This document shows positions 44,811 to 54,565 of a stretch of DNA of 64,000 nucleotides, piece by piece; the first letter of the stretch is position 1, and every line of letters begins with the position of its first letter. Source of the DNA: Paenibacillus chibensis (GTDB taxonomy: Bacteria > Bacillota > Bacilli > Paenibacillales > Paenibacillaceae); NCBI RefSeq assembly GCF_004001045.1, contig NZ_BIMK01000001.1, forward strand, positions 1 to 64,000, read 5' to 3'. Position numbers and translations under genes: made by a program. The notes under the pieces are model-generated. The model made no database searches. It saw only the letters and a program-made list of their open reading frames with translations, and was not told where the DNA came from.

Positions 44811-45233
44811 ATGTGGTTCTTTTGGAAAAACAGTCCTATGTACACGATCATTCGGGAACTGGAACATCAGCTGCGCCATCTGGAGCATCAAATCCAGCAT
44901 CTTAAAAAACAGGTGCATCACCTTCACGAGGATATGCAGGAGCTTGACGTCCTGAAGGAACGAATCCAGCGGCTCTCGGAAAAGGTTAAAAAGTTGGATG
45001 AGCTTCAAGCTACTGTTCAAATGCTCGAAGAACAAGTCCTGACCGGCCTGGTGGCAAATCCGGAGCTTGAATCGTTCCTGAAGCTGAAGCTGGGTTCAAA
45101 GGTCCGAATCGAAACGTCCGGAACGTCGCTGCAGGGAACGGTCATCGCGGTCCTCAAGGACGCCGTGCAGCTGCGCGAAGCCAATGGCGACCTTGTCGTC
45201 ATCCCGTTCAGCCATATCAACTCGGTTCAGTAA
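44811..45233 (+). CDS. Coiled-coil protein with C-terminal DUF2642-like small beta-barrel
   Basis: A 140-residue protein. Residues about 10-75 form a heptad coiled coil rich in His and Leu (ELEHQLRHLEHQIQHLKKQV); residues about 85-140 form a beta domain, LKLGSKVRIETSGTSLQGTV ... LVVIPFSHINSV, like the CotB/YuzF-type (DUF2642) domain of spore-coat proteins. The same domain makes up the next gene product. Start is ATG 44811 with GGAGGAG eight bases upstream; a GTG six bases earlier is possible. A structural or attachment role for the cassette's glycan is inferred. Confidence 0.72.
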   Translation: MWFFWKNSPMYTIIRELEHQLRHLEHQIQHLKKQVHHLHEDMQELDVLKERIQRLSEKVKKLDELQATVQMLEEQVLTGLVANPELESFLKLKLGSKVRIETSGTSLQGTVIAVLKDAVQLREANGDLVVIPFSHINSVQ

Positions 45234-45247
45234 GGAGGTAATGAAAG

Positions 45248-45451
45248 ATGGATTTCAAAAGTTTGGTTCGTGGCTATACCGGCTCCGAAGTGGAAGTCAT
45301 GACTACAGGAGATTTGATCGTAGGCACGCTGGTTTCCGTCAACCAGGCTTCCCTGATGATGAAAATCCCTCCGATCATGTATGGCCCCCCAGGTGAGATC
45401 GCGCTCATTCCGCTGCGCTCCATTGAATTTGTGCGGGTCCTTACCGATTGA
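45248..45451 (+). CDS. Small DUF2642-like beta-barrel protein, paralogue of the preceding gene's C-terminus
   Basis: A 67-residue protein made of one beta domain: GSEVEVMTTGDLIVGTLVSV ... GEIALIPLRSIEFVRVL. The pattern G-S-x-V-x-V-x-T-x-G-x-x-[LI]-x-G-T-[LV] and the terminal I-P-[LF]-x-x-I match the C-terminal domain of the protein encoded just upstream, so the two probably arose by duplication. AAGGAGG site nine bases from the ATG. Last gene of the cassette, ending at a strong terminator. Confidence 0.72.
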   Translation: MDFKSLVRGYTGSEVEVMTTGDLIVGTLVSVNQASLMMKIPPIMYGPPGEIALIPLRSIEFVRVLTD

Positions 45452-45469
45452 TCTACGTTTTTAAAATGC

Positions 45470-45501
45470 AAAAAGCACTGCCGGTCACGGCAGTGCTTTT
45501 T
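45470..45501. terminator. Bidirectional terminator between the glycan cassette and ftsY
   Basis: A perfect 13-bp inverted repeat AAAAAGCACTGCC (45470-45482) / GGCAGTGCTTTTT (45489-45501) with a six-base loop. It gives U-runs on both strands and can end both the plus-strand cassette and the minus-strand ftsY transcript. Confidence 0.93.
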
Positions 45502-45581
45502 GGTGTATTCAATAATGCGGGATCCTAAAAAGAAGCTTCGGCGATCCAACTTTATGGTAGAGTTTCTTAGGGTAGAGCTTC

Positions 45582-46598
45582 TTACGCTTGTGTTGCGTCC
45601 GGATCTTCGGATCCGTCTTGCTCTTCTTCCTGGATCAAGCCGGCAAAAAGAGCATGCACGAATTGCTGGGAATCGAACGGCTGCAGATCCTCCATCTTTT
45701 CCCCGAGACCCACGAATTTTACCGGCAGGTTCAGCTCCTGGCGGATGGCTACCACGATGCCGCCTTTGGCTGTTCCGTCCAGCTTCGTAAGCACCAGTCC
45801 GGTCACGCCGCTCTTCTCCCCGAAAAGCTTGGCCTGATTCAGCGCGTTTTGCCCGGTCGTTGCATCCAGCACCATCAGTACCTCATGCGGCGCTCCCGGA
45901 ATCTCCCGCTGAATAACGCGGAATATTTTGTTCAGCTCTTCCATGAGGTTCGTCTTGTTCTGAAGGCGTCCCGCCGTATCGCAGATCAGCACATCCGCCT
46001 GACGCTGCTTCGCGGCCTGAACGGCGTCGAACATTACTGCGGCAGGATCCGAACCCGCATGCTGCTTAATCACTTCCACGCCTGCACGTTCGCCCCAAAC
46101 CTCCAGCTGCTCAATCGCGCCGGCACGGAAGGTATCGCCAGCGGCAAGAAGCACCTTTTTGCCTTCCTGTTTGAAGCGGTGCGCCATCTTGCCGATTGTC
46201 GTCGTTTTGCCGACGCCGTTGACGCCGACGAACAAAATGACGGTGATGCCGTCCGGATTCATCCGGATCCCGTTGTCATCATCTCCGCGCAGCAGCTCCA
46301 TCAGCTTCTGCGACAGGATCGGCTGCAGCTCGGCCGCATCCTCGATCCGCTGCTTTTTCACCTCGGCGCGCAAGGAGTCAATTAAGTTCATGACCGTATT
46401 GACGCCAACGTCGGCACCGATCAGGATTTCTTCCAGTTCTTCGTAAAATTCCTCGTCGATCTTTTTGCGGCGCACCATCAGGTCTGTCACTTTCTCAACG
46501 AAACCTTTGCGCGTTTTTTCGAGTCCGTCGCGGAACTTGTTTGTGACGGATTCCGTTTTGCTGGAAATGCTCTCTTTCAGCTTTTTAAAAAAGCTCAT
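45582..46598 (-). CDS. ftsY: Signal recognition particle receptor FtsY
   Basis: SRP receptor GTPase, 338 residues. The charged N-terminus (SFFKKLKESISSKTESVTN) is short, as in Gram-positive FtsY. G-domain motifs GVNGVGKTTTIGKMAH, DTAGRLQNKTNLMEEL and TKLDGTAKGGIVVAIRQ, ending GEKMEDLQPFDSQQFVHALF. It lies 35 bases after smc in the rnc-smc-ftsY order. The C-terminal Glu/Asp/Gln tail is not conserved. Confidence 0.97.
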   Translation of the reverse strand: MSFFKKLKESISSKTESVTNKFRDGLEKTRKGFVEKVTDLMVRRKKIDEEFYEELEEILIGADVGVNTVMNLIDSLRAEVKKQRIEDAAELQPILSQKLMELLRGDDDNGIRMNPDGITVILFVGVNGVGKTTTIGKMAHRFKQEGKKVLLAAGDTFRAGAIEQLEVWGERAGVEVIKQHAGSDPAAVMFDAVQAAKQRQADVLICDTAGRLQNKTNLMEELNKIFRVIQREIPGAPHEVLMVLDATTGQNALNQAKLFGEKSGVTGLVLTKLDGTAKGGIVVAIRQELNLPVKFVGLGEKMEDLQPFDSQQFVHALFAGLIQEEEQDGSEDPDATQA

Positions 46599-46633
46599 AT
46601 GTCTCCTCCATCTCTTATCGGCTTTGCCTGTGG

Positions 46634-49600
46634 TCAGGCGATTTCGGCTTCATCGTTTTCCAAACGGACGGATACCAGCTTCGATACCCCGCCCTCTTCC
46701 ATGGTCACGCCGTACAGGACATCGGCTTCCTCCATCGTCCCCTTGCGGTGCGTGACGACAATAAACTGCGTTTGCTCAGAGAACTCACGCAAATATTGGG
46801 CAAACCGCACAACGTTCGCCTCATCGAGCGCCGCTTCCACTTCATCCAGCACGCAGAACGGCACCGGCTTCACCTGCAGAATGGCAAATAGCAGGGCCAT
46901 CGCCGTCAAAGCGCGCTCGCCGCCGGAAAGCAGCTGAAGGTTTTGCAGCTTTTTGCCCGGAGGCTGGGCCACGATATCGATGCCTGTATCAAGCAGGTGT
47001 TCCGGATCCAGCAGCACCAGATCGGCCCGCCCGCCACCAAACAGCTTCACGAACACCGTGCCGAATTCATGGCGGATGGCGTCAAAGGTCTGTTTGAACC
47101 GTTTGGACATTTCATCGTCCATCTCGCGGATAACCTCGTACAGCGTGGTTTTGGCCTCGACCAGATCCTCTTTCTGCTCGCTGAGGAACTGATAGCGCTC
47201 ATTAACGCGCTGATACTCCTCAATGGCACCGAGGTTCACGTCGCCGAGGGCCGTGATGCCCCGCTTCAGTTCCTTCACCTCGGCCTGCACGGCCGGAACA
47301 TCCTGCGGAATCGGATATCTCATTTTAGCCAGCTCATAGCTCAGCTCATAATCCTCGCTCAGCTTTTTGAGTATATTTTCAAGCTCTACATCCAGGCGGT
47401 TTACGCCAATCTCTGTTTGACGGAGCTGATCTTCTACGGATTTCAGCTGGGTCCGCTGCTCTTTCGTTTCGCTTTCATCCTGCTCAAGCTTCTTCGAAAG
47501 CTGCATCCGGGCTGCCCGCTTGAAATCAAGCTGCTCGGAAGCCTGCTCCTTCTTCAGCTTGTACCGGTTCAAATCCTCGATCTGCTGGACGGATTCCTTT
47601 GCATTCGTCTCCAGATCCGCTTCGATCGAGGCCAGCAGCGTTTTGGATTGCCGCAGCTCCTTGTCCTGGGAGCTAAAGTCGCTCTGCATCCGGCGCAGCT
47701 GCTCCTCCAGCGAGAAGCATTCCTGGTCGAGCTTGCCCTCCCGGACTTTAAGCTGGGTCAACTGTGTCTGCAGCTCTTCCTTGGCCGATTCGCTGGCCTT
47801 GCGGGCAAATTCCGCGGCCTGGATCGCCTGATGAGTCGATTTCTCTTCCTCTTCCAGCTGCGCGAGCCGTTTCACGGCTTCATCACGTGTTTTCTGAAGC
47901 TGTTCATTCTCCTCGTTAAAGCCGGATTTTTCCTGCCCTGCCGATTCGACCTGCTCCAGAACGTGGCGAAGCTCATGCTCCAGCTGCTTCAAGTCGCCTG
48001 TGACCGACTGCTCTTCGATCCGTTTCTCGTCACCGGTCTGGCGAAGCTCATCCAGCTTTTCCTGGGTATCGGCCAGCTGGCTTTTGACATCCTGGATGCT
48101 TTGAGCCAGCTTGCGAAGCTGGGCTTCCGTGTCGACAATCTCCTGATCGAGCTGGTCGAGCTGACGCTTGCGTCCGAGCAGGCTGCTGTTCTTCTTGTGC
48201 TGACTGCCGCCTGTCATCGAACCGCCGGCGTTCACCACATCGCCCTCCAGCGTAACAACACGGTAACGGTACTGGCAGCGGGCAGCAATTTTATTCGCTA
48301 CCTCCAGGCTTTCCGCCAAGATGACGTTGCCGAGCAGGCTGCCAATGACCGGTGCATATTGGGCATCGTATTTGACCAAATCCGCCGCAATGCCGACAAA
48401 GCCTTCGACGCCTTCAATCATAGAGCGGTCGCCCGAAGAAATATTCCTTGCGCGGATGACATCCAGCGGCAAGAACGTCGCTCGTCCGAGCTGCCGCTGC
48501 TTGAGGAACGCAATCGCTTGACGCGACACAGCCTCATTGTCCATGACCACGTGCTGGAGCGAGGCTCCAAGCGCCGTTTCCACGGCAAGCTCCAGCCGTT
48601 CGGGCACGCGAACCAGATCGGCAACTGCGCCATGAACCCCGCTGAGCACCGACTTGCGGGCTGCCTTGAGCACTTCTTTGACGCCCAGCATAAAGCCGTC
48701 AAAATCATCGGCCATTTCCTTCATGGTGTCACGGCGGGAGATTTGCGCTTCACGCTTTTGCTCCCATTTGCGGAGCATGCTCTGGCTGTCATCGAGCAGC
48801 CGCTGCAGGGACTGATACCGTTCGCTTTCGGTTATGTAGCTTCCGCGAAGCTCGCGGATTTCCTGAGCGAGCTTCTCAATTGAACTGTCGAGCTGCTGCT
48901 TGCGGCTCATCAGCTCTTCCTTCTTGCCTTCCCATTTGCCGGTTTCTTCATCCGCCCGGCTCATCCGGCGGGCAAGCGCTTCCTGCTGCTGATCCGTATA
49001 CCGGATTTCGTTGCGGGCCTGTGCCATCTGGTTCATCAGCTCGAGCAGGTTGCCTTTCAGGCTTTCCTCCTGCTTTTGGCTGATGCCGCCCGTCAGACCC
49101 ACCAGCTTCGCTTCCTCGGCCGACAAGTGATCGCGCAGCTGCTTCAGCTCATCTTGTGAAGCCTCCAGCTTGGTTTTCAGCAGCTCGATTTCCGCCTTGC
49201 GATCTTCAAAGCGTTCGTCGCCGGCATTGAGCGTACCAAGAAGCTGCTCCCGGTTGGCCTCCAGATTCCGCTTGCGTTCACGCAGCACCTCGGCATAACC
49301 TTCGCTCTTCTCATAAGCCTCGCTGTACTGCAGCAGCTCGCCTTGGAGCGTTTCGACCTCCGTCTCCAGCTTGCGCAGGGCCGCACGGTCGCTCTCAAGC
49401 TTGGCGTCATGCGCAGATACGACCGTCGATAGCTGAAGCTGCTCCGCCTGCAATACCGCCAGCTTCGCGTTCGCCTCGGTCCAGGCCGCATGGATTTGCT
49501 CGATCTGGTATACATACAGCGATATCTCTTTGGTTTTGAGCTGCTCCCGCAGCTGCTTGAAATGAATCGCCTTTTCGGACTGTTCCTTGAGTGGTCCGAT

Positions 49601-50203
49601 CTGGTCTTCCAGTTCCGTCACCAGGTCGTGAATGCGGAGCAGGTTTTGCTCGGTTTCATCGAGCTTGCGTACCGCATCCTTTTTCCGGGACTTATATTTA
49701 ACGATTCCGGATGCTTCTTCAAAAATACCGCGGCGGTCTTCAGACCTCGTGCTCAGAATTTCCTCAATCCGGCCTTGTCCGATAATGGAATAGGCTTCTT
49801 TGCCGATACCGGTATCCATGAAAAGCTCGGTAATGTCTTTAAGTCTGCATGATTGCCTGTTAATAAAATATTCGCTATCCCCGCTGCGGTGTACCCGCCG
49901 AGTAACCGTGACCTCGTTGAAATCCAGGGACAAAGCATGGTCTTCATTGTCCAGCGTCAGCGACACTTCGCCGAAATTCACGGCTTTACGCGCATCGCTC
50001 CCCGCAAAAATAATGTCCTCCATCTTTCCACCGCGCAGCGATTTGGCGCTCTGTTCTCCAAGAACCCAGCGGATGCCGTCGGAAATATTACTTTTGCCGC
50101 TGCCATTCGGACCTACAACCGCCGTGATGCCGCGGACAAATTCCATTTCGGTTTTGTCGGCAAACGATTTAAAGCCCGCTAATTCAATCCGCTTCAAAAA
50201 CAT
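46634..50203 (-). CDS. smc: Chromosome segregation protein SMC
   Basis: Structural-maintenance-of-chromosomes ATPase, 1189 residues. Walker A GPNGSGKSNISDGIRWVLGE (about 32-51), two long coiled coils, the hinge around 510-640 (GVHGAVADLVRVPERLELAV; GDVVNAGGSMTGGS), and the C-terminal ABC signature LSGGERALTAMALLFAIL with Walker B PFCVLDEVEAALDEANV. The start at 50203 (MFLKRIELAGFKSFADKTE) matches the family; a frame running 87 bases further upstream lacks homology. Works with ScpAB in chromosome organisation. Confidence 0.98.
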   Translation of the reverse strand: MFLKRIELAGFKSFADKTEMEFVRGITAVVGPNGSGKSNISDGIRWVLGEQSAKSLRGGKMEDIIFAGSDARKAVNFGEVSLTLDNEDHALSLDFNEVTVTRRVHRSGDSEYFINRQSCRLKDITELFMDTGIGKEAYSIIGQGRIEEILSTRSEDRRGIFEEASGIVKYKSRKKDAVRKLDETEQNLLRIHDLVTELEDQIGPLKEQSEKAIHFKQLREQLKTKEISLYVYQIEQIHAAWTEANAKLAVLQAEQLQLSTVVSAHDAKLESDRAALRKLETEVETLQGELLQYSEAYEKSEGYAEVLRERKRNLEANREQLLGTLNAGDERFEDRKAEIELLKTKLEASQDELKQLRDHLSAEEAKLVGLTGGISQKQEESLKGNLLELMNQMAQARNEIRYTDQQQEALARRMSRADEETGKWEGKKEELMSRKQQLDSSIEKLAQEIRELRGSYITESERYQSLQRLLDDSQSMLRKWEQKREAQISRRDTMKEMADDFDGFMLGVKEVLKAARKSVLSGVHGAVADLVRVPERLELAVETALGASLQHVVMDNEAVSRQAIAFLKQRQLGRATFLPLDVIRARNISSGDRSMIEGVEGFVGIAADLVKYDAQYAPVIGSLLGNVILAESLEVANKIAARCQYRYRVVTLEGDVVNAGGSMTGGSQHKKNSSLLGRKRQLDQLDQEIVDTEAQLRKLAQSIQDVKSQLADTQEKLDELRQTGDEKRIEEQSVTGDLKQLEHELRHVLEQVESAGQEKSGFNEENEQLQKTRDEAVKRLAQLEEEEKSTHQAIQAAEFARKASESAKEELQTQLTQLKVREGKLDQECFSLEEQLRRMQSDFSSQDKELRQSKTLLASIEADLETNAKESVQQIEDLNRYKLKKEQASEQLDFKRAARMQLSKKLEQDESETKEQRTQLKSVEDQLRQTEIGVNRLDVELENILKKLSEDYELSYELAKMRYPIPQDVPAVQAEVKELKRGITALGDVNLGAIEEYQRVNERYQFLSEQKEDLVEAKTTLYEVIREMDDEMSKRFKQTFDAIRHEFGTVFVKLFGGGRADLVLLDPEHLLDTGIDIVAQPPGKKLQNLQLLSGGERALTAMALLFAILQVKPVPFCVLDEVEAALDEANVVRFAQYLREFSEQTQFIVVTHRKGTMEEADVLYGVTMEEGGVSKLVSVRLENDEAEIA

Positions 50204-50271
50204 TTTTCCCAAATCACCTCTAAACCTTATAATACCATAACCCTGCTTCCTGGTGGAGAATAGCCCGAAGT

Positions 50272-50350
50272 ACAAACGAATAAAGAGCAAAAAGCAGTCT
50301 GAAGGCTACTGCCGTTCATCAAGTGCGACTGCTCTTTGCTCTTTGTTTGT
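50272..50350 (-). terminator. Long inverted repeat between rnc and smc
   Basis: ACAAACgaataAAGAGCAAA-AAGCAGTC type arm (50272-50299) pairs with GACTGC-TTTGCTCTTTGTTTGT (50327-50350) with small bulges, around a 27-base loop. On the minus strand the second arm is U-rich (CTTTTTGCTCTTT). It lies just after the rnc stop and may attenuate read-through from rnc into smc. Confidence 0.65.
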
Positions 50351-50374
50351 CCTTGACTATTTACACAGGAGCCG

Positions 50375-51076
50375 TCAATTTCCCGCCAGCTTCAGCTGCT
50401 TTAATGCGACTGCAGCAGCTTGCTGCTCGGCTTCTTTTTTGGAGCGGCCCGATCCTCTTCCCACACGCTCATTGCCCATATAAACCTCGGAGACAAACTC
50501 GCGCTCATGCGCCGGACCCCGTTCTTCAACGATCCGGTATTCCAGAGCGCCCATGTTATGATGCTGCGTCAATTCTTGCAGTTCGGTCTTGAAATCGCTC
50601 ATCTGCAAATTGCCGCCCGCTTCGACCAGCGGAAACACGTACGTTTGCAAAAACGAACGGGCTGCTTCCAGGCCTTGGTCGAGATACAGTGCTCCGACAA
50701 ACGATTCAAACACGTCCGCAAGCAGAGCCGGGCGGGTACGCCCGCCGGTCAGCTCTTCCCCTTTGCCAAGCAGCACATACTGCCCGAATTCAAGGCTCTC
50801 CGCAAATTTCACGAGCGACGGCTCGCAGACAATCGCCGCGCGCAGCTTCGTCAGCTCACCTTCAGGACGGTTCGGAAAAAGTTGATACAAATATTCGGAT
50901 ACCGTCAGCTCCAGCACGGCGTCACCCAGGAATTCGAGGCGTTCATTATCCTGCTGCTGGCTAAAGCGGTGTTCGTTGACATAAGAAGCGTGGGTAAAGG
51001 CCTGTTTCAGCAGCAGCCGATTGTGAAATTGGATTTGAAGTTTCTGCTGTAACTGCTTCAGATCTCCACTCAACAA
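50375..51076 (-). CDS. rnc: Ribonuclease III
   Basis: Double-strand-specific RNase, 233 residues. The signature [40 protein letters not shown] and the C-terminal dsRNA-binding domain ([40 protein letters not shown]) are complete. Start is one of two consecutive TTG codons (51076 or 51073) behind AAGGGG. It sits between fabF and smc. Confidence 0.97.
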   Translation of the reverse strand: MLSGDLKQLQQKLQIQFHNRLLLKQAFTHASYVNEHRFSQQQDNERLEFLGDAVLELTVSEYLYQLFPNRPEGELTKLRAAIVCEPSLVKFAESLEFGQYVLLGKGEELTGGRTRPALLADVFESFVGALYLDQGLEAARSFLQTYVFPLVEAGGNLQMSDFKTELQELTQHHNMGALEYRIVEERGPAHEREFVSEVYMGNERVGRGSGRSKKEAEQQAAAVALKQLKLAGN

Positions 51077-51085
51077 ATCGTCCCC

Positions 51086-52324
51086 TTACTCATCGAATTT
51101 TTTAAGAATAATCGTGGCGTTATGGCCGCCAAAGCCAAAAGAGTTGGACATTACAATGTCAAGCTTCGCGTCGCGCGGATGATTCGGCACATAGTCCAGA
51201 TCACATTCCGGATCCTGATCATCGAGATTAATCGTCGGCGCGATTTTTTGGTTCTGCAGCGACAAACCGCAAATGACGGCTTCCACGCCGCCGGCGGCGC
51301 CGAGCAGATGGCCTGTCATGGATTTGGTCGAGCTCACGGCTACCTTGTAGGCATGGTCTCCGAGCGCCTTCTTGATCGCAATGGTCTCGGAACGGTCGCC
51401 TACCGGCGTCGAAGTTCCGTGGGCATTAATATAGTCCACTTCCTCCGGCTGAATTCCGGCGTCGCGCATCGCCATGGCCATGCAGCGTGCCGGTCCGTCC
51501 GGATCAGGCTCAGTCATATGATGAGCATCTCCGCTGAGACCGTACCCAAGCACTTCCGCGATAATGTGAGCGCCGCGCTTTTGCGCATGCTCCAGGGATT
51601 CAAGCACGAGAATGCCTGCCCCTTCACCCATTACGAATCCATCCCGGCCCGTATCGAAAGGACGGCTCGCCTTTTCAGGCTCGTCATTCCGCGTCGACAT
51701 TGCACGCATGGCGCAGAAGCCGGCCATACCCGTCGGACGAATCGTCGCTTCGGCTCCGCCGCAAATCATTACATCGGCATCACCGCGCTGAATAAGCTTG
51801 TAGGAATCGCCAATCGCATGCGATCCGGTTGCACACGCCGTAACCGGCGTAGTGTTCGGTCCCTTCGCTCCGAGCATGATGGACAATTGGCCGGAAGCCA
51901 TGTTGGCGATCATCATCGGGATAAAGAAAGGACTCACGCGTTTAGGGCCCTTTTCAAGCAAAATATTGTGCTGGTCTTCCCATGTTCCGAGTCCGCCAAT
52001 GCCGGACCCGATGGAAATGCCTACGCGATTAGCGTCGGCATCCTTCTGGATGTCAAGGCCGCTGTTCTCAAGCGCGGATTTGCCCGCAGCCACGGCAAGC
52101 TGGACGAAACGGTCCATTTTCCGGGCATCCTTGCGGTCCATGAATTCTTCCGGGTTAAAGTCTTTGACGGAAGCCGCGATCTGCGTAGGGTATTCGCTGA
52201 CGTCGAAGGATTCAATCCGGGAAACGCCGGATTTGCCAGCCATCAAGTTATTCCAAAACGTGTCCAGGTCATGGCCGAGAGACGTTACAACGCCCATACC
52301 GGTTACAACCACTCTATGATTCAA
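51086..52324 (-). CDS. fabF: 3-oxoacyl-ACP synthase II
   Basis: Condensing enzyme for chain elongation, 412 residues. Motifs: [16 protein letters not shown], active-site Cys in [18 protein letters not shown], His in [17 protein letters not shown] and the second His in [15 protein letters not shown], plus [13 protein letters not shown] at the C-terminus. A TTG at 52324, seven bases after GAGGTG, is the likely start; the ATG six bases upstream overlaps that site. A long opposing open frame covering this gene is a codon-bias shadow. Confidence 0.96.
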   Translation of the reverse strand: MNHRVVVTGMGVVTSLGHDLDTFWNNLMAGKSGVSRIESFDVSEYPTQIAASVKDFNPEEFMDRKDARKMDRFVQLAVAAGKSALENSGLDIQKDADANRVGISIGSGIGGLGTWEDQHNILLEKGPKRVSPFFIPMMIANMASGQLSIMLGAKGPNTTPVTACATGSHAIGDSYKLIQRGDADVMICGGAEATIRPTGMAGFCAMRAMSTRNDEPEKASRPFDTGRDGFVMGEGAGILVLESLEHAQKRGAHIIAEVLGYGLSGDAHHMTEPDPDGPARCMAMAMRDAGIQPEEVDYINAHGTSTPVGDRSETIAIKKALGDHAYKVAVSSTKSMTGHLLGAAGGVEAVICGLSLQNQKIAPTINLDDQDPECDLDYVPNHPRDAKLDIVMSNSFGFGGHNATIILKKFDE

Positions 52325-52422
52325 ATACATTCACCTCTATATCGACTGCATGTACCAATGCAACATTGTTCGATGCAAATATATATTCATGGTATTGCCC
52401 TATAACTTTTAAAAATGAGGAG

Positions 52423-52452
52423 AAGTCCCGCCTGTAGAGCAGTACGGGACTT
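52423..52452 (-). terminator. Hairpin between acpP and fabF
   Basis: AAGTCCCG (52423-52430) and CGGGACTT (52445-52452) form a perfect 8-bp stem with a 14-base loop, shortly after the acpP stop. The T-run on the minus strand is delayed (CTCCTCATTTTT), so partial attenuation, giving acpP excess over fabF, is more likely than full termination. Confidence 0.55.
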
Positions 52453-52462
52453 ATCAAATGAC

Positions 52463-52696
52463 TTAGGTATGAGATTGTATGTAATTTACAACTTCACCTA
52501 CGGTCGTAATTTTCTCTGCATCTTCATCAGAGATTTCCAGATCAAATTCGTCTTCCAATTCCATGACTAGTTCAACAACGTCGAGAGAATCAGCACCAAG
52601 ATCATCTTTAAAAGATGCTTCCAGTGTTACCTCAGCTTCGTCAGCACCCAAACGATCCACGACGATGCGTTTTACACGCTCCAATACATCGGACAT
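52463..52696 (-). CDS. acpP: Acyl carrier protein
   Basis: The 77-residue acidic carrier begins [17 protein letters not shown] and contains the phosphopantetheine attachment site [19 protein letters not shown] (Ser37), followed by [20 protein letters not shown]. The start at 52696 is placed by GGAGGTGAACCGG. It has its own promoter within the fab operon. Confidence 0.98.
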   Translation of the reverse strand: MSDVLERVKRIVVDRLGADEAEVTLEASFKDDLGADSLDVVELVMELEDEFDLEISDEDAEKITTVGEVVNYIQSHT

Positions 52697-52717
52697 CCGG
52701 TTCACCTCCTCTTTGGT

Positions 52718-52747
52718 ATTATACGAGAAAAGCTTTCAAAATGCCAG
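52718..52747 (-). promoter_or_regulatory. Internal promoter of acpP
   Basis: Minus-strand CTGGCA (52742-52747), 18 bases, TATAAT (52718-52723), about 20 bases before the acpP start. A CAGGC-gaaaaa-GCCTG hairpin just upstream (about 52772-52788) may end part of the fabG transcript. This fits the need for high ACP levels. Confidence 0.6.
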
Positions 52748-52795
52748 AGGCTATGAAAACGGTTCTCTTTCAGGCTTTTTCGCCTGTTTGGGGCA

Positions 52796-53545
52796 TTACA
52801 TATACATGCCGCCGTCTACGTGAAGGGTTTGTCCTGTCATATAGGATGCCCCTTCGGAAGCCAGGAAAACCACAACTTTGGCAATTTCCTCCGGCTGTCC
52901 AAGACGGGAAAGCGGAATATCCTGAATCATTTTGTCTTTCAGGTCATCGGTAAGCTCACGGGTCATGTCGGTATCGATAAAGCCCGGAGCCACGCAGTTG
53001 ACCGTAATGCCCCGCGAGGCAAGCTCACGCGCAGAGGATTTGGTCAGGCCGATTACGCCTGCCTTGGCTGCAACGTAGTTCGCCTGACCGGCATTGCCGA
53101 GCACGCCGACAACCGATGAAATATTGATGATGCGGCCGTAGCGCTGCTTCATCATCGGACGGCTCACGGATTTAAGGCAATTGAATACGCCTTTCAGATT
53201 CGTTTCGATCACTTGATCGAATTCGTCCTCTTTCATGCGCATAATCAGGTTATCTCTCGTAATGCCGGCATTATTGACCAGAATATCGATCCGGCCGAAT
53301 TTGCCGGCGACCTCTTTGATCAGATTCTCAGCCTGCTCGGATTGACCCACGTTGGCCTGGATGGCAAATGCGTCGACGCCCAGCTGCTTGATCTCCTCGA
53401 CGACTGCCTGGGCGGCAGCTTCGCTTCCCGCGTAATTCACGGCGACATTCGCCCCGGCTTCAGCAAGCGCGAGCGCGATACTGCGTCCGATTCCGCGGGA
53501 GGCCCCGGTGACAAGCGCAGCTTGTCCCTGCAATGCTTTGGACAT
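52796..53545 (-). CDS. fabG: 3-oxoacyl-ACP reductase
   Basis: NADPH-dependent short-chain dehydrogenase of fatty-acid elongation, 249 residues. It has the cofactor motif [30 protein letters not shown], the catalytic Ser in [18 protein letters not shown] and the Tyr-x3-Lys in [16 protein letters not shown]. Starts 8 bases after GGAG. Encoded between fabD and acpP. Confidence 0.97.
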   Translation of the reverse strand: MSKALQGQAALVTGASRGIGRSIALALAEAGANVAVNYAGSEAAAQAVVEEIKQLGVDAFAIQANVGQSEQAENLIKEVAGKFGRIDILVNNAGITRDNLIMRMKEDEFDQVIETNLKGVFNCLKSVSRPMMKQRYGRIINISSVVGVLGNAGQANYVAAKAGVIGLTKSSARELASRGITVNCVAPGFIDTDMTRELTDDLKDKMIQDIPLSRLGQPEEIAKVVVFLASEGASYMTGQTLHVDGGMYM

Positions 53546-53593
53546 GCAACATTCTCCTTTCTTCAGGGTATACGTGTTGTTGAGTCGATCGGT

Positions 53594-54517
53594 CTAGAAT
53601 TGAGCCGAAAGGCTTTCCAGCGTATTCACATTGATCAGCTTGACGGTCTTGTCCATTTTTTTGATCAGCCCGGTCAGCACGTTGCCCGGTCCGATCTCCA
53701 CAAACGTGTCCACGCCTTCAGCAATCAGATATGCTACGGTATCTTCCCAAAGCACGGGAGAATATACCTGCTCCACCAGGAGGGTACGGATATTCTCCGC
53801 GCCTTCCGCAGGACGGGCCGTTACATTGGCCACCACGGGTACGGAAGGCTCCTGGAAGGATACAGAAGCAAGCTTGTCCGCCAGGCGCTGAGCCGCTTCC
53901 TTCATCAGGGACGAATGGAACGGTCCGCTGACTTCCAGCGGAATCGCTCTTTTGCCGCCGGCCTCCTTGACGCGTTCGCCGCAAGCAGCGACGCCTTCCT
54001 TGGATCCGGACACCACGATCTGTCCAGGGCAGTTGATGTTGGCCATTTCCACCAGCTGACCGCCCTCGGTGATGCTGCGGCAAAGCTCCTCAAGCGCTGT
54101 ACGGTCTGCTCCCAGGACGGCTGCCATGGCGCCTTGCCCTCCTGGAACGGCAGCCTCCATGTATTCGCCGCGTGCGCGGACGGTAGCGACTGCGTCCTCA
54201 AAACGGAGAACGCCTGACGCTACCAGCGCACTGTATTCGCCAAGGCTGTGACCTGCCACATAATCAGGCGTCACGCCTTTCTCACGCAATGCCTCCAGCG
54301 CAGCCACGCTGGCTGTAAGCAGCGCAGGCTGCGTATTATACGTCTTCTTCAGCTCGCTGTCCGGGCCTTCGAACATCATCGAAGACAGCGAGAAGCCAAG
54401 CGCGCGGTCCGCGCTGTCGATGATTTCCTTGGAAGCGGGAACCGCCTCGTAAAAATCCTTGCCCATACCGACAGACTGGGCTCCCTGTCCGGGAAACACA
54501 AATGCCGTTTTTCCCAT
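53594..54517 (-). CDS. fabD: Malonyl-CoA:ACP transacylase
   Basis: Loads malonyl groups onto ACP. The 307-residue protein begins MGKTAFVFPGQGAQSVGMGK, with the nucleophile in VAGHSLGEYSALVASGVLRF, and the conserved GPFHSSLMKEAAQRL and FVEIGPGNVLTGLIKK. Start at 54517 follows GAGGAGCCGGAAA. Encoded between fabH and fabG. Confidence 0.97.
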   Translation of the reverse strand: MGKTAFVFPGQGAQSVGMGKDFYEAVPASKEIIDSADRALGFSLSSMMFEGPDSELKKTYNTQPALLTASVAALEALREKGVTPDYVAGHSLGEYSALVASGVLRFEDAVATVRARGEYMEAAVPGGQGAMAAVLGADRTALEELCRSITEGGQLVEMANINCPGQIVVSGSKEGVAACGERVKEAGGKRAIPLEVSGPFHSSLMKEAAQRLADKLASVSFQEPSVPVVANVTARPAEGAENIRTLLVEQVYSPVLWEDTVAYLIAEGVDTFVEIGPGNVLTGLIKKMDKTVKLINVNTLESLSAQF

Positions 54518-54565
54518 TTTCCGGCTCCTCTCCAATACGATAGTTCCATTAGAATGAAATGATAA

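Noticed and set aside
46943..48883. Very long plus-strand open frame opposite smc
   Set aside because: It is the codon-bias shadow of the SMC coiled coil; the product is Leu/Phe-rich nonsense without a ribosome site.
51122..52405. Long plus-strand open frame opposite fabF
   Set aside because: It mirrors a fully conserved fabF gene on the other strand and resembles no protein family.
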